From: Flavilitoribacter nigricans DSM 23189 = NBRC 102662
Lineage (GTDB): Bacteria > Bacteroidota > Bacteroidia > Chitinophagales > Saprospiraceae
Reading direction: 5' to 3'
Assembly (NCBI RefSeq): GCF_002646595.1
Contig: NZ_PDUD01000004.1
Location: 207,684 to 271,683, forward strand
Length of the DNA: 64,000 nt
This document shows positions 1-6,795 of the stretch, piece after piece. Position 1 is the first letter of the stretch, and every line of letters starts with the position of its first letter. The translations under genes and the position numbers were made by a program. The notes beneath the pieces were generated by a model. It made no database searches, was not told the origin of the DNA, and saw only the letters and a list, made by a program, of their open reading frames with translations.

Positions 1-717
1 GCCAATTATTCCAACCGGGGCCGCGAACTGGATGTGGTAGCGCCCTCCAACGGCGACTGGCCGATCATTGCGGCCCGGGCTTCCTGGGATCAGGGTCTGA
101 GCTGGGAAAGCGGCGAATTTAAATTCTGGCGGGATGGGCGTTCCCGCGGCTCCCAGTACAAACATTTTGGGGGTACTTCCAGCTCCACGCCGCTGGTGGC
201 CGGTATTTGCGCGCTGATCCTGACGGCTAATCCGGATCTGACGGCTAAAGAAGTCAAGGAGATCCTGCAGAAAACGGCCGATAAGATCGGTAGCCCCGCC
301 GAGTACGTCAACGGTCACTCCGTGAAATACGGCTACGGCCGGGTCAATGCGGATAAGGCGGTGGCCGAAGCCCTGCGTCGGGCGGAAAAACCCGCACCGG
401 TGATCGAAGTGGCCAACAGTGTAACCGGCGGACAGGGACTTTTTCGTTTTGATGTGAAGCGGCAAAATCCATCCGGCTGGGGCGTACAGATCGGTGCCTT
501 TTTCGATTACGGTAATGTACTGATCCAGACGGAGAAATTGCAGCGGGTATTCGGTCAGCCGGTCATCGTGAATATCAATGAACTGAACGGCAAAACTGTT
601 TATAAAGTAGTGGTCGGTCACTTTTCCGATCGCAACGGGGTGAATAACCTGTTAAAAAGTATCCAAACGAACGGATATCCGGGAGCATTTCCACGAAATC
701 TGGCAGATTTGGGGTAA
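1..717 (+). CDS. Subtilisin-like (S8) serine peptidase with C-terminal SPOR domain, partial at 5' end
   Basis: Only the 3' part is in the window; the frame is open from base 1, so the gene starts upstream (an internal GTG at 34 is not a real start). Seen: the catalytic serine motif GGTSSSTP around codons 55-62 of the visible frame, followed by the long helix typical of S8 subtilases (AGICALILTANPDLTAKEVK). After a short Pro-rich linker (KPAPVIEV) the last ~75 residues read as a SPOR domain (starts at GWGVQIGAFFDYGN, ends near NGYPGAFPRNL), a fold known to bind denuded peptidoglycan. Known: S8 enzymes cleave proteins; SPOR domains direct proteins to septal glycan. Inference: a cell-wall-anchored or septum-directed protease. 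A subtilase fused to SPOR is unusual. The Asp and His of the triad lie outside the window and cannot be checked. Confidence 0.85.
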   Translation, partial: ANYSNRGRELDVVAPSNGDWPIIAARASWDQGLSWESGEFKFWRDGRSRGSQYKHFGGTSSSTPLVAGICALILTANPDLTAKEVKEILQKTADKIGSPAEYVNGHSVKYGYGRVNADKAVAEALRRAEKPAPVIEVANSVTGGQGLFRFDVKRQNPSGWGVQIGAFFDYGNVLIQTEKLQRVFGQPVIVNINELNGKTVYKVVVGHFSDRNGVNNLLKSIQTNGYPGAFPRNLADLG

Positions 718-758
718 GTTTAAGGAGCTAATCCGGAGAACCCCAAACACGATCAATT

Positions 759-1250
759 ATGCAACTGCGAGAAAAAATCTTTAAATACCGGGCCGGTGAA
801 CGAGTAGGAGAGCTGTTAACGATGTGCGGTATCGTTATGCTGTCCGTTTTTGTGCTGGATACCGGTGCGCCCGGTGGCGTGAAAATAGTGCTTACCGTAA
901 TTTTTTCCTGCTTCCTGCTCTTCATGCTCCATTTTTCCTACATTCTCAACGATCACCTGCGGGTGAGTGACGAGCAGATCACTTTTCACCGCAGGATCGG
1001 GACTTCCCGGATCATTGCCTTCCCCGATGTACGCCGGATCGTGATCCGGGAAACCCCCAACGCTTTCGGCTCCACCCATTTTGCCCTGACCGTATTTGGT
1101 CCCGAAAATTACGTGCGGATCATTGCCTCCGACCTGGAACACTACGATGAACTGGTCGATCTGTTGGAACTGGAGGCTTCCATCTACGGTTTCAAAGTGA
1201 TCTACCAGGGCATAAATGGAGAGATCCTGGGGAATTCGTCTTCTTCCTGA
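759..1250 (+). CDS. Small membrane protein with C-terminal PH-like domain, function unknown
   Basis: 163 residues from an ATG at 759. Two hydrophobic segments (about residues 22-35 and 40-63) form a hairpin near the N-terminus, and the rest is a soluble region with alternating beta strands (LRVSDEQITFHR, TSRIIAFPDVRRIVIRE, HFALTVFG) ending in a helix (DELVDLLELEASIYGF). This pattern, two transmembrane helices followed by a strand-rich domain with a YxIPFxDIxxI-like turn, is that of bacterial PH-domain membrane proteins. I do not recognise a specific family. It stands 41 bases after the subtilase and may be co-transcribed with it. No catalytic motif is visible, and a substrate cannot be named. 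Confidence 0.6.
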   Translation: MQLREKIFKYRAGERVGELLTMCGIVMLSVFVLDTGAPGGVKIVLTVIFSCFLLFMLHFSYILNDHLRVSDEQITFHRRIGTSRIIAFPDVRRIVIRETPNAFGSTHFALTVFGPENYVRIIASDLEHYDELVDLLELEASIYGFKVIYQGINGEILGNSSSS

Positions 1251-1337
1251 AACATCCCGGAAGGGAATCTAAACCTCGTCAGGGGCCCTAAATCCCTCGC
1301 TGTATTCCATCTTAAAACAAATCCATACCGCTACCCA

Positions 1338-1928
1338 TTGGAAATAACCGAAATTCTGAACCAGATCTATGCGCTCCCCGCTGCTTCCTGCCGGAAACTC
1401 CAGGAAAAGATCACCGAAGCCAGCTTTCCAAAAGGAAAGATCCTGTTGCGAGCCAGACGGGTGGAGAAAACGGTTTATTTCATTCGGAAAGGCATCGTCC
1501 GGGCCTATGCTCACCAAAACGATCATGAGATCACGTTCTGGTTCGGCCAGGAAGGGGAAGCCGTCATTTCCATGAACAGTTACATCCAGAATAAAGCGGG
1601 CTACGAGGACATCGAGTTGCTGGAAAACTGCGATCTGTACTGCCTGCGATCCGAAGACCTGCACCGTCTCTACGCGGAAGACATCCATATCGCCAACTGG
1701 GGCCGCAAATTTGCCGAACGGGAACTCCTCCGCACGGAAGCCCGCCTGATCTCCCGGCAGTTCAGTACCGCCTCGGAAAGGTATCAGGAATTACTCCGGG
1801 ATCATCCGGATCTGCTGCAGCGGGTACAATTGGGGCACATCGCTTCTTATCTGGGGATCACCCAGGTGAGTCTCAGCCGCATCCGTTCGGCGCTACCATC
1901 TTCCCCCCACCAGGAAATTACCGGCTAG
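1338..1928 (+). CDS. Crp/Fnr-family transcriptional regulator
   Basis: 196 residues. The N-terminal ~120 residues are a cyclic-nucleotide-binding beta-roll (FPKGKILLRARRVEKTVYFI then RKGIVRAY), followed by the long dimer helix and a short C-terminal winged helix (QLGHIASYLGITQVSLSRIR). The start is uncertain: the frame opens with TTG at 1338 and there is no in-frame ATG before the beta-roll. Bacteroidota regulators of this type usually lack the residues for cAMP binding and sense other small molecules. The gdx-type exporter gene begins 122 bases downstream on the same strand, so it is a plausible target; this is inference from proximity. The C-terminus is slightly short (ends in ALPSSPHQEITG). 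Confidence 0.85.
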   Translation: MEITEILNQIYALPAASCRKLQEKITEASFPKGKILLRARRVEKTVYFIRKGIVRAYAHQNDHEITFWFGQEGEAVISMNSYIQNKAGYEDIELLENCDLYCLRSEDLHRLYAEDIHIANWGRKFAERELLRTEARLISRQFSTASERYQELLRDHPDLLQRVQLGHIASYLGITQVSLSRIRSALPSSPHQEITG

Positions 1929-1994
1929 TTTCATTTTTTATCATTTGTAAAAAAAAATCGCTGCGTCCTTTCGGAACTTTGTGGTTCTACGGGC

Positions 1995-2022
1995 CCGGTT
2001 TTCTCCACGGGAGAAATACCGG
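1995..2022 (+). promoter_or_regulatory. Hairpin in the 5' leader of the gdx-type exporter gene
   Basis: A 12-bp stem with one bulged T: CCGGT (1995-1999) pairs with ACCGG (2018-2022) and TTTCTCC (2000-2006) with GGAGAAA (2010-2016), leaving loop ACG. It ends 28 bases before the exporter start. A weak promoter-like pair lies upstream (TTTG at 1944-1947, GAACTTTG at 1974-1981, spacing 26, longer than usual). Guanidine-responsive leaders are known for this exporter family; guanidine-II aptamers have ACGR loops. ACGG occurs here twice (1989-1992, 2007-2010), but only the second is within a stem and the loop size does not fit, so this is not called a guanidine riboswitch. Confidence 0.5.
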
Positions 2023-2050
2023 CCAAAATCGTTTAACCACTACCACATCC

Positions 2051-2377
2051 ATGAACTGGATACTGTTAATTTTTGCCGGTCTTTTTGAAGTGTCTTTCGC
2101 CTTCTGTCTGGGCAAGGCCAAGGAGGTAGATGGTCACAGTATGTACTTGTGGTACGCCGGTTTTTTGCTTTCCCTGATCATGAGCATGTTGTTGCTGATC
2201 CGGGCCACCCAGGAATTGCCGATCGGGCTGGCCTACACCGTTTGGACCGGCATCGGGGCCGTTGGTACCGTTTTGCTGGGGATCTTCGTGTTTAAAGACC
2301 CGGCCAATTTCTGGAGGATCTTCTTTACCGCCACCCTGATCGTTTCTCTAGTGGGGCTGAAAGCGGTATCTCATTAA
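2051..2377 (+). CDS. gdx: SMR-family exporter, SugE/Gdx-type guanidinium exporter
   Basis: 108 residues from ATG 2051, the usual length for small multidrug resistance proteins; an upstream in-frame GTG at 1979 is rejected because it precedes the leader hairpin and would add a non-hydrophobic tail. Four transmembrane helices. The membrane glutamate is Glu13 in FAGLFEVSFA, and helix 3 carries YTVWTGIGAVGTVLLGI, which matches the SugE/Gdx subfamily rather than EmrE. Family knowledge: Gdx proteins exchange guanidinium for protons as antiparallel dimers in the inner membrane. A single gene here implies a homodimer. It follows the Crp-type regulator. Substrate is inferred from subfamily motifs only. 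Confidence 0.87.
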   Translation: MNWILLIFAGLFEVSFAFCLGKAKEVDGHSMYLWYAGFLLSLIMSMLLLIRATQELPIGLAYTVWTGIGAVGTVLLGIFVFKDPANFWRIFFTATLIVSLVGLKAVSH

Positions 2378-2489
2378 TTTTTCTCCCCTAAGGATAGTAT
2401 TGCAAGCAATGGAATGATCAGATCATCATCTTCCTGCCTGTTCTCATCATCCATTACCGTAATCGAGACAAAATTCTCATCTGGCGCTA

Positions 2490-2532
2490 TTGCAACCTAT
2501 TTAATAAATATTTATCTTTGTCACTAAGATAA
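2490..2532 (+). promoter_or_regulatory. Promoter of the marR operon with overlapping inverted-repeat operator
   Basis: TTG at 2490-2492, a 20-nt spacer, then TATCTTTG at 2513-2520, an exact match to the Bacteroidota -7 element TAnnTTTG. Overlapping it is the inverted repeat TTATCTT (2512-2518) / AAGATAA (2526-2532) with a 7-nt spacer; a further AAGATAA half-site lies just before the start codon. An operator over the promoter fits autorepression by the MarR protein. Confidence 0.65.
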
Positions 2533-2548
2533 TTAGTAAATAAGATAA

Positions 2549-3013
2549 ATGGGAGATTCCGCACACTCCGATTCGACAGAACACTTTCGGGCGATCAGCC
2601 GGGCTTATTCAGATGCATCCATACTCATGCACGAAGCTATCGCCCGTAAGGCGGGCCTAACGGGCACGGATCACAAATACCTGGGGCTGATCATCAATAA
2701 GGGCCCCTGCACCGCCGGCGAAATAGCCGGGATGACCGGACTGACCACCGGTGCCGTTACCGGCTTAATTGACCGACTGGAGAAAAAGAAACTGGTAAAG
2801 CGGCAGGCCGATAAACGAGACCGGAGAAAAGTGATGGTCGTACCGGATGTCCGGAAGACGATGGCTTTACTGGAACCCGTATTTGCCGATCTCCAGGAAC
2901 AGACGGCAGCTCTGCTGGCGACTTTTTCCCGGGAAGAAATAGAGATTATTGAACGCTATTTTCTGGGCGCGACGGACATCATGCGCGCCGTAAGCGCGAA
3001 CTTAAATACTTAG
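2549..3013 (+). CDS. MarR-family transcriptional regulator
   Basis: 154 residues from ATG 2549. Winged helix: recognition part TAGEIAGMTGLTTGAVTGLI at about residues 52-71, then the wing with the family motif DRLEKKKLVKRQADKRDRRK (D-x-R-K signature DKRDRRKVMV). Flanking helices form the dimer region, and the C-terminus is a long helix. MarR proteins are dimeric repressors released by phenolic or other small ligands. It is followed after 3 bases by a membrane protein gene, so the two form an operon, and the promoter region carries an inverted repeat likely to be its own operator. Confidence 0.9.
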   Translation: MGDSAHSDSTEHFRAISRAYSDASILMHEAIARKAGLTGTDHKYLGLIINKGPCTAGEIAGMTGLTTGAVTGLIDRLEKKKLVKRQADKRDRRKVMVVPDVRKTMALLEPVFADLQEQTAALLATFSREEIEIIERYFLGATDIMRAVSANLNT

Positions 3014-3016
3014 ACC

Positions 3017-3526
3017 ATGGACCAATTGACGGCAAATTACCTCGGGCGGGCCGAGAGCTGGCTTCTGATCACTATACTTTTGTATTTTCTGATGAACGGC
3101 GCTCAGATCTTCGAAACGGCCGTGGTGGTTCCCAAGTGGACCGCTCACCCTCCGGCTTCTCTCCAGTTTCTGGCGGACCGGCACGGTGCCAGCCTGAAAA
3201 ATTTCTGGATCCTTCTCCATAGCGTCCACGAGATCACCTTCATTCTGGCCATTGTTTTCTGCTGGAAGCTTGGGGCTGTCCGGAACGGACTGCTCCTCTT
3301 ATTTGCGCTGCACTTCGCCGTGCGGGTCTGGACGTTGGCTTACTTCGCGCCTAATATCATCGAATTTCAGGGTGTTGCCGAGGGGACGATCGGAGCTTCC
3401 GACCTGATCCGGCGGGCCAACACCTGGAAAATGCTTAATTACCTCCGGGTGGCCTTTTTCGTGGCCATTTCGCTGGGGCTGATCCCGCTTTATCTGAAAT
3501 TGGTGGCACTTAAACCCGTATTCTGA
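3017..3526 (+). CDS. Four-helix integral membrane protein co-transcribed with marR, function unknown
   Basis: 169 residues starting 3 bases after the marR stop. Four hydrophobic segments: about residues 15-30, 68-84 (HEITFILAIVFCWKLG), 88-105 and 141-163. The order of a short extracellular stretch after helix 1 (PKWTAHPPASLQF) and charged loops elsewhere resembles small DUF1772-like membrane proteins, but I am not certain of the family. Because it shares the MarR promoter, it is probably induced by whatever ligand releases MarR, which would fit a detoxification or stress role; that is inference. Confidence 0.6.
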   Translation: MDQLTANYLGRAESWLLITILLYFLMNGAQIFETAVVVPKWTAHPPASLQFLADRHGASLKNFWILLHSVHEITFILAIVFCWKLGAVRNGLLLLFALHFAVRVWTLAYFAPNIIEFQGVAEGTIGASDLIRRANTWKMLNYLRVAFFVAISLGLIPLYLKLVALKPVF

Positions 3527-3862
3527 TCCATAACTGGCGCTTAAATTATACTTCGGGACCAAAGCAATGTAGTATCGATAAAAAATATTATACGCCGGTA
3601 AAGCAGCTAAAATTCTGGATATTCTGATTAACTTTAATTCGTGATCCGCGATCATATCGCATCACATTTCCAGACAGTCTCTTCTCAAAATAATTTTCAA
3701 CAGTTTCTAACCTGATCTAATAGGGCTTGGCAGTGACGCTATCGTCCGATCTGATCCGGCCGAAGCCACCCCCGTGCATCGGTTCTGGAGATCGGTATTA
3801 CGGGCATTGTAGCACAAAAATTCTGCTCAAACCCGACCGGATCACCTGATTGAAATTACGCC
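3527..3862. other. Intergenic region without a recognised gene
   Basis: About 370 bases lie between the membrane protein gene and the multicopper oxidase start at 3899. The first half is AT-rich (around 3540-3660). I see no open frame with coding character, no clear terminator and no exact TAnnTTTG promoter. Confidence 0.5.
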
Positions 3863-3898
3863 ATGTACTTAATAAACTCCACTTACAATCCATTAACT

Positions 3899-5788
3899 AT
3901 GCAAAAAACACCTTTACGAGTACCCGGATCTTTGATGGCCATTATGCTGCTGATCGCCGGCGGGATCATGGCCCAGCCCCATTTTATCAACCCTCTGCCG
4001 ATCCCTCCTTTGCTCGAGGCCTCCGAAGGCACTATCGAACTGGAAATGCGGGAAACTTTTCACCGCTTCAATCCGGGGATGCCGGCGGATAGTCTGAACG
4101 GCAATGCCAATCAACCCAATGGGATCACTACTTTCAGCTACAACCAAAAAGGGAGTAATGCGATGTCTGTCTTAGGACCGACCCTGCGCTGGCGAACCGG
4201 TGACTCCATCCATATCCGGGTGACGAACCTGTTGCCCCAGCCCACGACGACCCACTGGCACGGAGCCGAGGTGCCGCCGGAATTTGACGGAGGCCCACAC
4301 CAGGCCATTCCCCGGAATACGACCTGGGATATCAAATTCGAAAATCTCGATTATGCTTCTACGCTCTGGTACCATCCGCATTACCACAACCGGACGGTAC
4401 AGCAGGTCCAGATGGGCTTATCGGGTATGATCCTGGTCGAAAACCCGGAAGATCCCATTCGAAATGTCATGCCCCATACCTACGGCGTGGACGATATCCC
4501 CGTCATTATTGGTGATATGGGCCTGAAAAGGGAGCCCGCTGCCGAAGGATTTACCTACCGGCTGGATACCCTCAAAGGGAAACGCCCGTTCAATCTGGTG
4601 AACGGGGTCAATAGTCCGTATATAGAAGTGCCCAATGCCCTCGTCCGGTTTCGCGTCCTCAACGGCTCGACCCGGAAAGGTATCGTTTTCGGTTTCTCCC
4701 CATCTTATAACGGTACGGATCTGATGGACTTTCAACTAATCGGTACGGACGGGGGCTATGTGCTGGAGCCGAATACCCAGCGGGCGCTCATGAACGGTCC
4801 CGGTTCGCGGGATCAGGTGGTGGTGGACCTCAGTGGTTTCGAGCCGGGAGATACAGTCTATCTGCGAAACCTGAAAGAACGGTTACCTCATTATGTTGTT
4901 GGTAGCCCCCAACAGGCGCCTCCTCCCGGCAGTGGGGGCCGGGATTCTACCTTCGGTAATGCTTTTTTGCAACTGCGCATTGTAGATGCCGCAAGTTTCC
5001 CGGACTATACGCCCATTACCTCTTTTACTCCATTTATCACCGATTGGGAACCGGGCCTGCGCGATACGACCGACATTGCGCGATACCGCTACAAAAGACT
5101 GGTTTTTATCCCAGGCGTGAACGGGGGCGAAAATATGTTCAATATCGACAGTACGACCTACGATATGATGATGCTTAACGATACGGTCTGTGTGGATACC
5201 AAGGAGATCTGGACCATCGACAATACCACCCACGTGGCGCATCCTTTTCACATTCACAAGATCCAGTTCCGCATCCTGGAGATCGATTCTCTGGGGACGA
5301 AGATCGACCTGGTGGAAAGAGGCCTCAACGGCCCGAAAGACGATGTGCTGGTGCTGCCCAATTGGAAACTACGCTTTATGGGGTCGTTTGATGATTATCC
5401 GCGGCCACCAATTCCGCAGAACGGCTACATGTACCACTGTCACATTCTTACCCATGAGGATAGTATTGGCGGGGGAATGATGCACCAGTTTGCCGTAGCC
5501 GACGCGGAAGCCTGCCTGCCGGTGGGAGTGGATGAAGTCATACTGAGTCCGGAAGAAATAACCCTCTATCCGAACCCCGCTTCGGGTGAACTATACCTGC
5601 GCACCCAATCAACGGATCCGGGCACCCTTCGGATCACGGATATGCAGGGGCGAACCCTGAGGACCCAGGTGATCCCCGCTGTGTCGGGCGACGTACGGGT
5701 GCCGGTAGACGGCCTGCCACCGGGCATTTTCCTGGCGGTCTGGCAAACGCAAAAAGGGATAGCAACGAGAAAGATTTTGCTATATTAG
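3899..5788 (+). CDS. Secreted multicopper oxidase with T9SS type A sorting domain
   Basis: 629 residues from ATG 3899, which begins a clean signal peptide (MQKTPLRVPGSLMAIMLLIA, cleavage after MAQ); an upstream ATG at 3863 would add 12 unneeded residues. All four copper-binding blocks are present: HWHG (residues 119-122), HPHYH (159-163), HPFHIH (448-453) and HCHILTHE (513-520) followed by a Met-rich GGGMMHQF, giving a type 1 centre plus a trinuclear cluster. The last ~80 residues are the type IX sorting domain (starts ITLYPNPASGELYLR, ends ATRKILLY). Known: such enzymes couple one-electron oxidation of phenols or metal ions to O2 reduction. Here it would be exported and anchored on the cell surface. 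The substrate, whether laccase-, CotA- or cuprous-type, cannot be decided. Confidence 0.92.
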   Translation: MQKTPLRVPGSLMAIMLLIAGGIMAQPHFINPLPIPPLLEASEGTIELEMRETFHRFNPGMPADSLNGNANQPNGITTFSYNQKGSNAMSVLGPTLRWRTGDSIHIRVTNLLPQPTTTHWHGAEVPPEFDGGPHQAIPRNTTWDIKFENLDYASTLWYHPHYHNRTVQQVQMGLSGMILVENPEDPIRNVMPHTYGVDDIPVIIGDMGLKREPAAEGFTYRLDTLKGKRPFNLVNGVNSPYIEVPNALVRFRVLNGSTRKGIVFGFSPSYNGTDLMDFQLIGTDGGYVLEPNTQRALMNGPGSRDQVVVDLSGFEPGDTVYLRNLKERLPHYVVGSPQQAPPPGSGGRDSTFGNAFLQLRIVDAASFPDYTPITSFTPFITDWEPGLRDTTDIARYRYKRLVFIPGVNGGENMFNIDSTTYDMMMLNDTVCVDTKEIWTIDNTTHVAHPFHIHKIQFRILEIDSLGTKIDLVERGLNGPKDDVLVLPNWKLRFMGSFDDYPRPPIPQNGYMYHCHILTHEDSIGGGMMHQFAVADAEACLPVGVDEVILSPEEITLYPNPASGELYLRTQSTDPGTLRITDMQGRTLRTQVIPAVSGDVRVPVDGLPPGIFLAVWQTQKGIATRKILLY

Positions 5789-5804
5789 TGATTCCGCAAC
5801 CGGG

Positions 5805-5844
5805 CAACCGTGGTTCTGCCGCTTGAGTGGCAGAACCACGGTTG
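5805..5844 (+). terminator. Strong hairpin after the multicopper oxidase gene
   Basis: A perfect 16-bp stem, CAACCGTGGTTCTGCC (5805-5820) with GGCAGAACCACGGTTG (5829-5844), and an 8-nt loop. It starts 17 bases after the stop codon and is followed by TTAAATTT. The U tract is weak, so it could also be an mRNA-stabilising or attenuating structure ahead of the lipoprotein gene at 5862. Confidence 0.7.
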
Positions 5845-5861
5845 TTAAATTTACTCCATTC

Positions 5862-6689
5862 ATGCGCATTTTATCATTTGCCTCCTGCTTACTTTTTGGT
5901 AGCTGCCTGCTGTTGTTAATGGCCTGCGGTAGCGAAGTGACGGATACCGATAAGGATGAAGCTGGTATTGAGCCTTCTGTCTCTATCCCGGATCCCGTTG
6001 ATCCGGATACTACCGGTGCCGAACCGTTCATCACCAATGATGAGCTCTACGCCTGGGTAGACAATCTCAATATCCGGGACGCTCCCAAAACGGACGGAAA
6101 AGTAGTGACCAGGGTAGATGACCGGGCAGTACTTCGGTTTACGGGTGAACGCTCCAACGGTACCGATGCTATTGTGTTGCGGGGTGTACTCTACCGGGCC
6201 CCCTGGCTGAAAGTGAGCACCGCCGACGGGACCGAAGGCTGGGTATTTGGCGGCGCGGTCCGGCACGAAGGGGAAGTAAAAGGAAATCCACCGATCACGG
6301 ACCAGTCGTTTAGCTTTCCGGTATTCGGCAGCTATGACCTCAGGGAGTGGGATAAAGTTTCCGAAAAGCAGGAAGGTGAAGAAGTAGATTACACCATCAC
6401 CACCTACCGTAAAAACGGCCGGATCCTGGAAATTACCCGGGCCGAAATGGGCGAGTTCTATTACGGTTGGACCTACAAACTGATGGAGCAGGATAGCTCC
6501 ATGATCAAAGAGCGTAAATTCAGTTTTACAGCGCAGGATAAACCCTTTATTCTGGAGGAAAAGGTAATGGATTATTCCAGCGCTCCGCCAGTAGTTTACC
6601 AGCGTACCCAGTCGGTGGAAGAGCATTTTTACCGGCTGAACGATCGCCCGATGATGGTGAATGCACCCTGGCAGAAAGCACCGCTTTAA
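5862..6689 (+). CDS. Lipoprotein with SH3-like domain
   Basis: 275 residues from ATG 5862. The lipobox LLLMAC gives a lipidated cysteine at about residue 22. After an acidic, low-complexity stretch, residues ~58-125 resemble a bacterial SH3 domain (WVDNLNIRDAPKTDGKVV, then DGTEGWVFGGAV): the LNIRxxPxxxGxVV and GWVxGxxV signatures are clear. The C-terminal half is a strand-rich region I do not recognise. The TTG at 5823 is rejected because it lies within the preceding hairpin and would bury the signal peptide. Bacterial SH3 domains bind peptidoglycan or peptides; the role here is probably envelope binding. The gene sits just behind the hairpin that follows the oxidase gene. Confidence 0.8.
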   Translation: MRILSFASCLLFGSCLLLLMACGSEVTDTDKDEAGIEPSVSIPDPVDPDTTGAEPFITNDELYAWVDNLNIRDAPKTDGKVVTRVDDRAVLRFTGERSNGTDAIVLRGVLYRAPWLKVSTADGTEGWVFGGAVRHEGEVKGNPPITDQSFSFPVFGSYDLREWDKVSEKQEGEEVDYTITTYRKNGRILEITRAEMGEFYYGWTYKLMEQDSSMIKERKFSFTAQDKPFILEEKVMDYSSAPPVVYQRTQSVEEHFYRLNDRPMMVNAPWQKAPL

Positions 6690-6795
6690 ATGCGGTGGGC
6701 GTTAAAGTAAGGATCGCTGAAGCTGTCATCTGTAAAAGTCTAAAATGCCCTCAGTTGAAAGTACCGTTGCACATCTAAACCTTAAAGAACTCAGC

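Noticed and set aside
1989..2016. Guanidine-II (mini-ykkC) riboswitch
   Set aside because: Two ACGG words are present, but the first has no flanking stem and the second pairs so that only ACG remains in the loop. The two equal hairpins of the class are missing.
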